Assembly (NCBI GenBank): GCA_036274595.1
Contig: DASUFL010000131.1
Coordinates: 1-45,694, forward strand
Direction of reading: 5' to 3'
Source of the DNA: WS-9 sp036274595
GTDB lineage: Bacteria; Eisenbacteria; RBG-16-71-46; SZUA-252
DNA length: 45,694 nt
The notes beneath the pieces are model-generated. The model was not told the DNA's origin. It did not search any database and worked only from the letters and a program-made list of their open reading frames with translations. Position 1 is the stretch's first letter; each line of letters opens with the position of its first letter. This document shows positions 1 to 8,660 of this stretch, one piece after another. The position numbers were made by a program, and so were the translations under genes.

Positions 1-1
1 C

Positions 2-256
2 CCGAACCCGTTCAATCCGCAGACGAGCATTGCGTACACGACGCGTACGGCGGGTCGTGTGACGATGAACGTGTACAACGTGAGCGGCCGGCTGGTGCGG
101 ACGCTGAAGCAGGATGAGTACACGGACGCCGGGACGCACGAAGTGAGCTGGAACGGGATCGACAACGTGGGACGTCGGGTTCCGTCGGGCGTCTACTTCG
201 TGAAGGCCACGGTCGGTGGAGACACGTCCATCTACAAGCTCTCGATCATGAAGTAA
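2..256 (+). CDS. C-terminal sorting domain of a secreted protein (5' truncated by window edge)
   Basis: Only the 3' end of this gene is in the window; the frame is open from base 2 to the TAA at 254-256. The 84 visible residues open with PNPFNP and end with GVYFVK...LSIMK. That is the FlgD-like Ig fold used as a type IX secretion-type C-terminal signal (YPNPFNP, GRLVRTL, SWNG, SGVYF). The domain is known to direct proteins across the outer membrane or to the cell surface in FCB bacteria. The parent protein is therefore probably secreted, but its function cannot be judged. The segment is nearly identical to the end of the next gene (1795-2049), with about 18 differences in 255 bases by eye. 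A GTG at 59 is internal, not a real start. Confidence 0.8.
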   Translation, partial: PNPFNPQTSIAYTTRTAGRVTMNVYNVSGRLVRTLKQDEYTDAGTHEVSWNGIDNVGRRVPSGVYFVKATVGGDTSIYKLSIMK

Positions 257-360
257 CATGTAGTTCGCGATACAATCGAAGAAGGCAGTGCGTCGGGGGG
301 GGCCACTGGCTCCCCCCGATGTGTTTTTCCGCTCAAGTGTCCATGGAAGGAGGGCATCCA

Positions 361-2049
361 ATGCGAAATCGAGCGGGTCATACCCAGCTGTCCCCAGCTC
401 CACCCGTCGGAGCACTGCTCCTCGGAGCTCTGTTCCTCGGAGCACTGCTCCTCGCTGCTCTACCAGGCCGCGCGTTGGCCGTAGCAGACCGATCGGAGAT
501 GCTTGCATCGGTCGCTGCGGTCCACGCGACCGCGGTGAGCGGCCCGATCCTCCAAGTGAGCCCCCTGTCCCACGACTATGGCGTGCAGGACAACGGGACG
601 AGCACCAACTTCGATTTCACGGTCAGCAACATCGGGGACCAGGATTTGCACATCAGCTCGGTCACCTCGAGCGATCCTGCGTTCGTCGCTGGTGTCGGGT
701 CGCCTGTCGTCGCTCCGGGCGGGTCCGTGACGATGAGCGTGATCTTCAATCCGACGGACGGCGCGTTCCACAGCGGCGCCATCATGGTCAGCTCCGACGG
801 CGGAACTGTGACGGTGAACGTGCAGGGGCAGGCCAACGCCCCACCCTCGATCACATCTCCCGGCGATCAGGCCGTCGCGGCGTTCACGACGCTCAGCTTC
901 ACGGTTTCGGCGACGGACGCGGACGACACGCTGGACGACGAGCTGACCTTCTCCATGACGTCGGACCTCCCGCCTGGTCCGACGTTCAACACATCGACCG
1001 GTGAGTTCTCCTGGATTCCCACGGATACCGATGCCGGCAGCTACACGGTCACGTTCTCGGTGTCGGACGGCCGGCTCACGGCGACGGCGCCCGAGATCAT
1101 GATCAACGTGACCGCCAGCAACCGGCCGCCGACGGCGAACGCGGGCGGGGTTTACGCCGGCGCGACGGGCCAGCCGATCACGCTGGACGGCTCCGCCTCG
1201 AGCGACCCGGACGCGGGCCAGATCCTGACGTACCACTGGGATTTCGGCGACGGCACCTCGGGCAACGGCGCCGTGGTGAGCCACGTGTACACGGCCCCCA
1301 ACACGTACGTCGCCACGCTGACGGTGACGGACGACGGCACGCCGCAGCTGAGCGCGTCGGATTTCGCCTCGGTGGTGATCCAGAACGAGGTGACCGGAAC
1401 GCTGGTCCTCAAGAACAACGCGTCGACGATCCGCACGCACGGCGGCGGCAAGGAGAAGGTGGGGATCGAGGAGATCGAGCAGCCGCTGACGAGCATCGTC
1501 GTGAGCACGCTGAAGATGTCGACGACGTACCCGAACGCGGGTTCGGTGAGCTCGATCGCGGCGCAGACGAAGGGCGCGGGGCTCACGGATCAGGATCTGG
1601 ACGGGATTCAGGAGCTGGCGGTGTACTTCGCGCGGACGGACATCAGCGCGCTTCTCTCGAACGTGCCGAACAACACGGCGGTTACGATCGAGGTGAAGGG
1701 TCAGATCCAGCTCACCAATGCCCTCGTCCCGCTCCGTGCGACGAAGGTCATCACGGTGAAGGCGTCTGGGAACGCGGTCGATGTCGCGGCGTACCCGAAC
1801 CCGTTCAATCCAGAGACGAGCATTGCGTACACGACGCATACGGCGGGCCGTGTGACGATGAACGTGTACAGCGTGAGCGGCCGGCTGGTGCGGACGCTGA
1901 AGCAGGATGAGTACACGGACGCCGGGACGCACGAGGTGAGCTGGAACGGTCTCGACAGCGTGGGCCGTCGGGTTCCGTCGGGCGTCTACTTCGTGAAAAC
2001 CACGGTCGGCGGGGATACGTCCGTCTTCAAGCTCTCGGTCATGAAGTAA
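361..2049 (+). CDS. Secreted multi-Ig protein (HYDIN/ASPM-like, Ig, PKD) with C-terminal sorting domain
   Basis: A 562-residue exported protein. I start it at ATG 361 because AAGGAGGG (347-354) lies 6 bases upstream and the first ~40 residues form a signal peptide (MRNR, then a long Leu/Ala core ending at ALA). An in-frame ATG at 319 has no such support. In order: an ASPM/SPD-2/Hydin-like Ig domain (about 60-160, with the VSPLSHDYG start), an Ig/cadherin-like domain with a DADDTLDDELTF strand (about 165-250), a PKD domain (about 255-350, with YHWDFGDG and HVYTAPNTY), a linker domain of unknown type, and a FlgD-like sorting domain from AYPNPFNP to the stop. There are no catalytic residues; an adhesive or structural surface role is inferred. 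The preceding gene ends in almost the same sorting domain, so the two may be paralogues. Confidence 0.9.
   Translation: MRNRAGHTQLSPAPPVGALLLGALFLGALLLAALPGRALAVADRSEMLASVAAVHATAVSGPILQVSPLSHDYGVQDNGTSTNFDFTVSNIGDQDLHISSVTSSDPAFVAGVGSPVVAPGGSVTMSVIFNPTDGAFHSGAIMVSSDGGTVTVNVQGQANAPPSITSPGDQAVAAFTTLSFTVSATDADDTLDDELTFSMTSDLPPGPTFNTSTGEFSWIPTDTDAGSYTVTFSVSDGRLTATAPEIMINVTASNRPPTANAGGVYAGATGQPITLDGSASSDPDAGQILTYHWDFGDGTSGNGAVVSHVYTAPNTYVATLTVTDDGTPQLSASDFASVVIQNEVTGTLVLKNNASTIRTHGGGKEKVGIEEIEQPLTSIVVSTLKMSTTYPNAGSVSSIAAQTKGAGLTDQDLDGIQELAVYFARTDISALLSNVPNNTAVTIEVKGQIQLTNALVPLRATKVITVKASGNAVDVAAYPNPFNPETSIAYTTHTAGRVTMNVYSVSGRLVRTLKQDEYTDAGTHEVSWNGLDSVGRRVPSGVYFVKTTVGGDTSVFKLSVMK
1795..2049 (+). 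repeat. Second copy of a 255-bp sorting-domain segment (first copy 2-256)
   Basis: Bases 1795-2049 match 2-256 from CCGAACCCGTTCAATCC to the TAA, with about 18 substitutions and no indels counted by eye. Many changes are synonymous or conservative. The duplicated block corresponds to the FlgD-like C-terminal domain, so it is a direct repeat with one copy at the end of each gene. Confidence 0.8.
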
Positions 2050-2081
2050 CACGCCCTCCGCGGGGCGCGACCGAAACAGCG

Positions 2082-2119
2082 AAGGCGGGAGGCCACGAGG
2101 CCTTCCGCCTTTTCGTTTT
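2082..2119 (+). terminator. Rho-independent terminator after the sorting-domain gene
   Basis: A 13-bp stem (AAGGCGGGAGGCC with GGCCTTCCGCCTT, one G-T wobble) around an ACGA loop, followed by TTTCGTTTTC. It lies 32 bases after the stop at 2049 and before the convergent gene ending at 2142. Confidence 0.85.
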
Positions 2120-2141
2120 CGTGCCGAGAACGCCGGCCGCG

Positions 2142-3059
2142 CTAGAAGCTGCCGGTCAGCGAGAAGAAGTGGGTGGTACCCAGGTCGGAGGAGATCGGAG
2201 CGAGCGCGTAGTCGAAGCGGAACCAGTCCTTCATCAAGCCCACGCCGAACGTGACGTCCTGGTCGTCGTAGCCGAACTTGCCCCCCACGCGGAGCGCCAC
2301 GCGGTCCTTGTACGCGTATTCCCCGCCCACGTGGAAGTGACCGTCGTCCGCGCGCGCCTTGCGGTACTCCGCGGAGAGGGTGCCCCGGCCCTTCAGGCTG
2401 TCGAGGTGCTTCGAGAAGGCTCCGCCGAGACGGTAGGTGAGCGGGAGCGGAAACGACTCCGCGACGAACTTGGCGTCGCCGCCGATATTCTGCACCGCGC
2501 CGCCCAGCGACACGCCGCTCTCGCCCAGGCGATAGAGGGCCCCGAGGTCGACGGTGAGCGCCGTCGCGTCCTCGTTGTCGATCATCTCGCGCACGTAGCG
2601 CACGGCCGCGCCGCCGTTCAGTCCCTTCGCCACGGTCAGCCCGTACGCGCCGCTCACGGCGATGTCGTTGAATCCGTAGTGACCGGTCAGGATGCCGGTG
2701 TCGTCGCGCTGCTCGATCTCGTCGCCGTAGAAGCCCGAGAAGCTGAAGCCCACGGTGCCTGGCCCGAGTCGCGAGGCGACGGCGGCGTACTCCTGGCGGA
2801 AGTCGAGGATCCACTCGTTGTGCATCGCCGTGACCTGCGTGTTGCGGATCGAGGCCAGGCCGGCCGGGTTCCAGTACGAGGCCGTGGGATCGTCGGCGAG
2901 CGCGACGTACGCGCTCCCCATCCCCATGGCGCGGGCGCCCACGCCCAGCTTGAGGAAGGCAAAGCCGGTCTCTCCGGGAGCCGCGGCGGCGGAACGCGGG
3001 CCCACGGCCAGGAGCAGGAACGGCACGAGGAGGGCACCGGCGCGTACGGCTCGTCGCAT
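2142..3059 (-). CDS. PorV/PorQ-family outer-membrane protein
   Basis: A 305-residue predicted outer-membrane beta-barrel. The mature N-terminus contains FLKLGVGARAMGMG, then AYVALADDPTASYWNPAGLA, the hallmark of the PorV/PorQ (UPF0164) family related to FadL barrels. PorV is the shuttle that carries cargo of the type IX secretion system to the surface attachment complex; PorQ has related roles. A signal peptide occupies about residues 1-25 (ending SAAAA), and the last residue is Phe, as in many barrels. I choose ATG at 3059 because AAGGAG sits 6 bases upstream. A second ATG (3083) overlaps the upstream stop as ATGA but would place the ribosome site inside the gene. It is the last gene after the M6 protease that carries a sorting domain, so a cargo-shuttle pairing is plausible but unproven. 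Confidence 0.9.
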   Translation of the reverse strand: MRRAVRAGALLVPFLLLAVGPRSAAAAPGETGFAFLKLGVGARAMGMGSAYVALADDPTASYWNPAGLASIRNTQVTAMHNEWILDFRQEYAAVASRLGPGTVGFSFSGFYGDEIEQRDDTGILTGHYGFNDIAVSGAYGLTVAKGLNGGAAVRYVREMIDNEDATALTVDLGALYRLGESGVSLGGAVQNIGGDAKFVAESFPLPLTYRLGGAFSKHLDSLKGRGTLSAEYRKARADDGHFHVGGEYAYKDRVALRVGGKFGYDDQDVTFGVGLMKDWFRFDYALAPISSDLGTTHFFSLTGSF

Positions 3060-3079
3060 GAAGTTCTCCTTGGGGCGGT

Positions 3080-6000
3080 TCATCGGATGACGGCCAGGCT
3101 CGCGAACTTCACTTCCGTTCCCCGGCTCGAGTGGACCTCGATCCGGCAGACGTAGACCCCGCTCGCGACCGACCGGTTGTCCCAGGATACCGCATGCTCG
3201 GCCGCCCCGGCGAGGTCGCCCGCCCTCGTGGGAAGGTCGGCCACGAGGGCGCCGGTCGGGTCGAGGATGCGGATGGAAACGGATGTGGCCGCCTCGGCCA
3301 GGCGGTAATGGATCGTGGTGGTGCCGTTGCGCGACGGATTCGGATAGCCGTACACCGCCGAGAGGGCCTGGGTCCCGGCCGGGGACGCCGCCGCCCCCGT
3401 GGGCAGGACCGCATTGCGCGTGGCGGTGAGCCGGTACTGGCCCCAGGTCACGGAGGAGGCCGCCACCGGCAGCCAAGGGTCGCGCACCGTGATCATCGAC
3501 TGGGTGGGCGGCGCGTCGTACGACTCCACCCACTCCGCGGACCCGTTCCCGTCGAGATCGAGGAGGATCGGCGGAGAGCCCTGTCCGGTGCTCCCCAGCT
3601 CGACGAAGTTCGAGATCGGGGTACCGTCCGACCGGTACGCGGGTCGGCGGCCGTCGGGAAGGATGAGAACGAGGTCCCCCACGCCGTCCCCGTCGACGTC
3701 GGCCACGAGCGGCGGCCAGAAGCCGGCGGTGTCGGCGTCGGCGAATGGAGCCGCGGGGTGGAGCGGAAATCCGGAGCGCGGCGCGGCGTTGTAGTGGAGT
3801 GCGGTCACCTCGACCTGGTCTCCCGTGTGGAAGGTCTCGGGATATCCGTCCTTCTCCAGATCGCCCAGCGAGACCTCCGACGTGCGCCCGACGGCGGACA
3901 CCTTTACCGGCCACCCGACGAGCTCGGAGACGGCCACCTCGTCGCTCGGCGGAATCCCGAGCTGATGGTCGGCCACCTCGACCCGGAACGCGTGGATCCG
4001 TCCCTGCGAATCGGCCACCATCACGTCGAGCGCGCCATCGCGATCGATGTCCGAGAGAACGGGAGCGGAGATCGCCGCACTCGACAGGATCTGGAAGTTG
4101 GCGTACTGGTCCGGGCTCGTGAGGAGGAAGTTGTCGGTGAGGATCGGCCAGTTCACGAGCGAGAGCCCCGACGCGTTGAACTCGTCTCCCGCCGCCGGCG
4201 TGTTCGCGACGATCACTTCGGGATAGCCATCCCCGTTCAGGTCCGCCGCCACCGGAGCCCCTTCGGTCGAGCCCCCCATCGGGATCGAGTAGACCTTCCG
4301 GACTCCGCCCCCGAGCGAGATCACCCGCAGCGTGGATCCGCCGGAGACGGTCGGCGAGCTACCGGTGATGATCTCCATCGCGCCATCGCCGTCGAGATCG
4401 GCGAGGATCGGCTGCGCGCGGGTCGTGAGACCTCCCGCAGGCGCGTAGAGCACGCCCAAGGTCGACGGATTGGCGTCGCCGTCCAGCACCTCCGTGCCGT
4501 TCGCGTGGAACGCGTAGACCTTGGAATCGAGCGTCTGGAACACGATCTCGGGACCCGGCACGCCGTCGATGTCGCCCACGCACGGGCTCGAGGTGGGCGC
4601 CGCGGCGGTGACCGCGAAGGGGGTGGGGTTCGTATCGCCGTCCAGATAGTTCCGGCCGTCGGCGCGGAAGACGTAGAGGGCGCCGGTGTTGTTGAGCCGC
4701 TGGATCGGAACCACGAGCTCGAGCGAGTCGTCGCCGTCGAGATCGGCGGCGACGGTGGCGAGACCGCGGATCCGCCCCCCGAGCGTCTTGGGCCAGCCGC
4801 TCCGGTCGCGGCTGAAGGAGATGCTCATGGTCACGACGCTGTCGGGCGCGCTGATCGACGTGACCGAGATCCCGGTCGGGACATTGGGGTACGCCGACGT
4901 CGACGGATTCGTCGTCGGCGTGAACTGGTCGCGCCATCCGGCGCGGAAGACGTCGTCGGGACTCCCCGCGTTGAAGCTCGACGGAAGGTCGTCCAGATCC
5001 TGAATCCCGTCCGCCTCCTCCACGTCGATCCCCTTCCGCTGCGTGTCCCCCTCGACCGTGTTGTCCGCGAGGGTCGCCGCGATCTTCGCGTCGTCGACGT
5101 GATAGATCAGGACGCCGTCGCCGCTCAGATACGTTCCCGCATCGCATCCCGGGCCGCTCGGGGGCGCCAGGTTGGCGGGCAGGAAGAAGTCGAATTCCGC
5201 TCCGGCGAAGGAGTCCTGGTAGAAGTCGAAGCAGCCGTCCTGGTCCACGTCGTCGAACGTGAACGTGCCGTTCCTGTCGGGATCGTGGCGGCGGTTCTCG
5301 ATCAGGAAATACTCGGACTGCGTGATGGGGATCTGGAGCGCGCGCGGCGACGCCCCCGCCGACGTGAGTCCGATCAGACTCTGGGGTCCATCGACGGTCA
5401 CGCGCGTGGGCTGGATGAATCCCATCCAGGCGCGCGTCCAGGCGGAGAGTCCCGCGGGCACGAAGCCGTTGGCGTTCCAGACGCCACCCCCCATCAGATC
5501 CCACGCGCCGATCCCCTGCGAGTAGCCGCCCTCGTCGGGGGTCGTATCGTAGAGGTCGGGCATCGAGACCTGGCCGCGAAGGGTGCCCATCTGGTGGCCG
5601 AACTCGTGGAAGAGGACGCCGAACGGGCCGAAGCTGTATCCGTCCTGGCTCTCGAGCTCGGGGACCTCGACCGCCTCATCGACCCGGTACGGCACGCCCG
5701 GCGCGATCAGATCCTTTGTCGCGATCCCGACGTGTCCCGCTCCGGTCGTGTCCGGCAGCACGGCCTTGAAATCGTCCTGGGTCACGAACGCCGACCACAC
5801 CTGTTGCCGGCTGTCGTCCAGCACGTCGGCCTCCTGGCCCGCGCCGGCGTGGAAGATGACGATCGCCTGGTAGGGGCGGAAGTCGATGGTGGAATCGGCG
5901 AGCGCGACCATGTCCCGCACCATGTAGACGAGGCGCTCCTGGAAGTGGTCGTCGTCGCCGTAGTACGCCATCGTCTGCGGGAGCGTGAACACCGAGTCGG

Positions 6001-6349
6001 CGAGTGTCGTCGAGAGCGTGACCTGTCCGTCCGAGGCTTGACTCCAGTACTGGCCCAGGAAGAAGAGGAGACGGTCGTAGTAGGCGGTCGAGGAATCGAT
6101 CGGCGTGTCCGAGAAGGCGAGCCGCACCGCGAGGACGTTATAGGTCTGAGCGCCGAGCGTCGGGGACCGGAAGCCGGTCTGGAACGGCGGCGGAGGCTCG
6201 AGCCCGGGGGCGTTCGAACGGCCGTAGCGGGGCGCCTGGGGGCCCTTCTTGCCGGGAAACGGCGGGGACGCCGCCAGAGCGGAGCCCGCCAGAAGGACGA
6301 GGAGCAGGATCGAGGGGAACGGGGCGCGCCGCGGCGCGGGATGTCGCAC
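3080..6349 (-). CDS. M6-family secreted metalloprotease with FG-GAP-like repeats and C-terminal sorting domain
   Basis: A 1089-residue exported zinc protease. It begins with GTG at 6349, followed by a signal peptide (about 1-27, ending ALAA). The M6 (immune inhibitor A-like) catalytic motif HEFGH is at residues 248-252, with the downstream MPDLYD typical of M6 separated by a slightly longer loop than usual, and DLMGGG after it. The middle, about residues 525-930, holds repeated VAADLDGDD / LADLDGDGAMEI / VADVDGDGVGD segments, i.e. calcium-binding FG-GAP/VCBS-like propeller blades. The C-terminus (about 1005-1089; GYPNPSRNGTT, SWDNRSVASGVYVCRIE) is a FlgD-like sorting domain. The stop at 3080-3082 abuts the PorV-like gene. 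No clear Shine-Dalgarno is seen; a 58-base spacer with a strong hairpin precedes it. Substrates are unknown. Confidence 0.9.
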   Translation of the reverse strand: MRHPAPRRAPFPSILLLVLLAGSALAASPPFPGKKGPQAPRYGRSNAPGLEPPPPFQTGFRSPTLGAQTYNVLAVRLAFSDTPIDSSTAYYDRLLFFLGQYWSQASDGQVTLSTTLADSVFTLPQTMAYYGDDDHFQERLVYMVRDMVALADSTIDFRPYQAIVIFHAGAGQEADVLDDSRQQVWSAFVTQDDFKAVLPDTTGAGHVGIATKDLIAPGVPYRVDEAVEVPELESQDGYSFGPFGVLFHEFGHQMGTLRGQVSMPDLYDTTPDEGGYSQGIGAWDLMGGGVWNANGFVPAGLSAWTRAWMGFIQPTRVTVDGPQSLIGLTSAGASPRALQIPITQSEYFLIENRRHDPDRNGTFTFDDVDQDGCFDFYQDSFAGAEFDFFLPANLAPPSGPGCDAGTYLSGDGVLIYHVDDAKIAATLADNTVEGDTQRKGIDVEEADGIQDLDDLPSSFNAGSPDDVFRAGWRDQFTPTTNPSTSAYPNVPTGISVTSISAPDSVVTMSISFSRDRSGWPKTLGGRIRGLATVAADLDGDDSLELVVPIQRLNNTGALYVFRADGRNYLDGDTNPTPFAVTAAAPTSSPCVGDIDGVPGPEIVFQTLDSKVYAFHANGTEVLDGDANPSTLGVLYAPAGGLTTRAQPILADLDGDGAMEIITGSSPTVSGGSTLRVISLGGGVRKVYSIPMGGSTEGAPVAADLNGDGYPEVIVANTPAAGDEFNASGLSLVNWPILTDNFLLTSPDQYANFQILSSAAISAPVLSDIDRDGALDVMVADSQGRIHAFRVEVADHQLGIPPSDEVAVSELVGWPVKVSAVGRTSEVSLGDLEKDGYPETFHTGDQVEVTALHYNAAPRSGFPLHPAAPFADADTAGFWPPLVADVDGDGVGDLVLILPDGRRPAYRSDGTPISNFVELGSTGQGSPPILLDLDGNGSAEWVESYDAPPTQSMITVRDPWLPVAASSVTWGQYRLTATRNAVLPTGAAASPAGTQALSAVYGYPNPSRNGTTTIHYRLAEAATSVSIRILDPTGALVADLPTRAGDLAGAAEHAVSWDNRSVASGVYVCRIEVHSSRGTEVKFASLAVIR

Positions 6350-6364
6350 GGCGTGAGTCTAGCG

Positions 6365-6403
6365 GCGCGCCGAGCCTGGGGTCAACGGCCCCGGCCGGCG
6401 CGC
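6365..6403 (-). other. Strong GC hairpin between DUF4384 and M6 protease genes
   Basis: Outer arms GCGCGCCG (6365-6372) and CGGCGCGC (6396-6403) pair perfectly. Inner GCC/GGC and GGGG/CCCC pairs extend the stem around a TCAACGG loop. There is no U-tract in the minus direction, so it looks like an attenuator, mRNA processing or stabilising element rather than a classical terminator. It leaves open whether the protease is cotranscribed with the genes before it. Confidence 0.5.
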
Positions 6404-6407
6404 ACGC

Positions 6408-7805
6408 TCAGCGGGATCGGCCGCGCCCGAAGTCCCGCCCTTGGCCCTGGCCCCCAAACCCTCGCCCGCCGCGCCACTCGCCGCCGCGCGCATCGCCGCC
6501 CTTGGGACCGCGCCCGTCGCGAAACTCCGCGCGCTGGCGCTCGCGACCGCCATTCCCGCCGCCATGCCCCTGATCTTGAGGGGGACGAGGGCGCTCCTGG
6601 TGCTGCTCGCGCCCCGGGTCCTGGCGCTGGCGCTCGCGCGGCTGCTCGCGCGGCTGCTCCTGGCGCTGGCGCTCGCGCGGCGGCTGCTGCTGTTGCTGCT
6701 GCTGCTGTTGCTCTTTCTGCTGCCGCTCGCGCTGATAGCGCTCTTCGTTCCCGCGCTGCTGGCGCTCGCGCTGGTTCCGATCCGGCGATCCAGGGGCCAC
6801 GTTCCGCCCGCCGCGCTCGCGGGAGTCTTGGAGCCGGAGCACTTCGTCCCGCCCCTGCCACAGACGCCCGGGCCGGGTGCGTCGGAGCTCGCGGAACTCG
6901 GGCGGCATCTTCCCCTGCGAATTCCGCATGCGCACCGATTTCTCGCTCGGCGCGACGGTGAAGCGCGACCGCAGGGTCGACGATCCGTCCAGGGACGACC
7001 AGCGGTCCTTCCACGCGCGGTAGCGGTCCGGCGCGGTCGAGCGCACGTGGTAGTAGTAGCGCGGCCGTATCACGCCGACGCGAATGGGCGCGTAGTGCAC
7101 CCAGGTCGCGTCGATGCGCACGTCGACGACGCTGCAGACGCTCTGGTACGGGTCGAAGCCGAACGCGCTGTAGTGGCAGTCGGCGCAGATGTAGCGCGGG
7201 TAGTCGACGCGGTGATCGATGTAAAAATAGGTCTCCGTCGCGTCCGATTCGTCCTCGGCGCCCGGGGCGATGATCCGGCTGTTGAGCCGCTCGATGCCGA
7301 CGTAGGGGTCCCCCACGATCTGCCCCGAGTCGAGCTCGTCGTCGTAGTCGTCGCGATCGGCATCGCGTCCGCTCAGATACCACGGGAGATCCTGGAACGG
7401 CTGGCGGCTCGCCACCGCGACCACGTACTCCATGCCTGCGGGGCCATCGGCTACGAGATCGTACGGGTCGTGGCGCGCGGGAACGCGGTACGCGCGTCCG
7501 CCCTCGACACGCACCGGATCCGAGGGACCGAAGGGATAGACGAGGTGGACGTACCCCTCGGTGTCGATGTTGTAGACGAGCACGTAGGCGTCGGCGTTGC
7601 TCCGGAAGAAGACGCGCATGCTCTCGCCCGGGCGGTACACGCCCCCTTCCTCGCGATTGGTCCAGACGTCGATCTGGAATCGCGAGGATTGGTGGATGGA
7701 CTGGATGGGAACCGCCGAAACGGCCCCGGCCGGCGCCGCTCCGAGAAGGAGGGCGCCAGCCAGGAGAGCCGGGACGAGCGCGTGGATGCGGCTCATCGAA
7801 TTCAT
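6408..7805 (-). CDS. Exported DUF4384 protein with Gln/Arg-rich C-terminal tail
   Basis: A 465-residue exported protein. ATG 7805 overlaps the upstream TGA (ATGA), which fits translational coupling and fixes the start. A signal peptide covers about residues 1-30 (ending APAGAVS). Residues about 35-140 fit DUF4384 (RPGESMRVFFRSNADAYVLV, then EGYVHLVYPF), a domain common on cell-surface lipoproteins and kinases and of unknown function. Residues 207-211 read CADCH, formally a CxxCH c-type haem motif, with a further Cys close behind; one motif alone may be chance. The last ~150 residues are low complexity: a run of nine Gln, then RERQRQEQPRE-type repeats, then Gly/Arg-rich sequence ending GRGRSR. 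Such a basic disordered tail might contact cell wall, LPS or nucleic acid; no function is established. Confidence 0.85.
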   Translation of the reverse strand: MNSMSRIHALVPALLAGALLLGAAPAGAVSAVPIQSIHQSSRFQIDVWTNREEGGVYRPGESMRVFFRSNADAYVLVYNIDTEGYVHLVYPFGPSDPVRVEGGRAYRVPARHDPYDLVADGPAGMEYVVAVASRQPFQDLPWYLSGRDADRDDYDDELDSGQIVGDPYVGIERLNSRIIAPGAEDESDATETYFYIDHRVDYPRYICADCHYSAFGFDPYQSVCSVVDVRIDATWVHYAPIRVGVIRPRYYYHVRSTAPDRYRAWKDRWSSLDGSSTLRSRFTVAPSEKSVRMRNSQGKMPPEFRELRRTRPGRLWQGRDEVLRLQDSRERGGRNVAPGSPDRNQRERQQRGNEERYQRERQQKEQQQQQQQQQPPRERQRQEQPREQPRERQRQDPGREQHQERPRPPQDQGHGGGNGGRERQRAEFRDGRGPKGGDARGGEWRGGRGFGGQGQGRDFGRGRSR

Positions 7806-8575
7806 GGCAGCTTCTTCACGAGCTCCGGATTGCCAGGATCGACCTGGTACGCCCAGTCCATCGTCAGCGAGGTCGCGCCCCGCGCGATCACCTCGAACTT
7901 GGCGTAGTGATTGTCGCGAGTCAGCACAATATAGCTGTGGCCGGGGATCGCCTCCACCACGCCGTCCGCCGACCAGCCCGCGGGCGGGCCGTAGTCGACG
8001 TCGACGAGATCCACGTAGCCCGTGTCCTGGATCTTCGTGTCGCTCGGCACGAAGATGAGGTAGTGCGGCCCCGAGGTCACGTCGTAGAACATGTCGGTCC
8101 TCGAGTCGTTCGTGGAGAGCTTCGCCTGAGCCGAGAAATCCCACCCGCTCTGGGTGCTATCGGCATCCGCCTCCGAGAGCGTGACGTCGAATCCCTCAGG
8201 GCGCGGCGTGTCGAACACGTTCTCGAAGCTCAGCTCGGGGCTCACCTGCCCCGCCCGGTCGGTCGCGTCGACCGCATAGTAATAGGTCGTCCCGTTCGTG
8301 ACGTCGTGATCCACGAACTCGTCGGTCGTGCTCGTGCCGATGAGGGTGAAGGTGCCGGTGGGCGCCGAGTTCCGGTAGACCGAGTAGTGGTCGATGTCGG
8401 TTTCCTGGTTGAGGCGCCAGGAAATCGTGACCTGCCCATCCCCGGTGACGCTTCGCACCCCCTCCACATTGAAGGGCGGTGGGTCCGTCCCGACGACGGT
8501 GTCTTTGTGATCGTTGCATCCGGCCGCCCCAAGCAGGACGACCGCTCCCAGAGCCAGACCCCAGAACCGAGCCAT
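7802..8575 (-). CDS. Fibronectin type III lipoprotein
   Basis: A 257-residue predicted lipoprotein. ATG 8575 has AGGAGGT seven bases upstream. The N-terminus MARFWG...LLGAAGC is a signal peptide with a lipobox (cleavage before Cys19). Residues about 38-125 form one fibronectin type III domain (GDGQVTISWRLN, DIDHYSVYRN, TYYYAVDATDRAGQ), and the remaining ~130 residues form an unrecognised beta-rich domain. It is the first gene after the sigma-54 promoter at 8661-8675. Its stop overlaps the start of the DUF4384 gene by 4 bases, so the two are very likely cotranscribed. The role is unknown; an envelope-anchored partner of the DUF4384 protein is an inference from the coupling. Confidence 0.9.
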   Translation of the reverse strand: MARFWGLALGAVVLLGAAGCNDHKDTVVGTDPPPFNVEGVRSVTGDGQVTISWRLNQETDIDHYSVYRNSAPTGTFTLIGTSTTDEFVDHDVTNGTTYYYAVDATDRAGQVSPELSFENVFDTPRPEGFDVTLSEADADSTQSGWDFSAQAKLSTNDSRTDMFYDVTSGPHYLIFVPSDTKIQDTGYVDLVDVDYGPPAGWSADGVVEAIPGHSYIVLTRDNHYAKFEVIARGATSLTMDWAYQVDPGNPELVKKLP

Positions 8576-8660
8576 GCAGCACCTCCTAGAAGCCGTCGCG
8601 CGGCTTGTCGCGAACGAATGGGTTGAGACCGAGTGACCGGTCGAGCCGGATGATCCTAGC

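Noticed and set aside
460..2814. Very long minus-strand open frame opposite the first genes
   Set aside because: Arg/His/Pro-rich composition without domains, opposite clear secreted-protein and PorV-like genes; typical antisense shadow in high-GC DNA.
6680..6725. CTG/TTG triplet run as a microsatellite element
   Set aside because: It is the in-frame Gln run of the DUF4384 protein tail, adequately explained by coding.
3131..6961. 1276-codon plus-strand open frame opposite the M6 protease
   Set aside because: Composition is Arg/Gly/Val/Asp-biased with no motif, while the minus strand carries HEFGH, repeat blades and a sorting domain.
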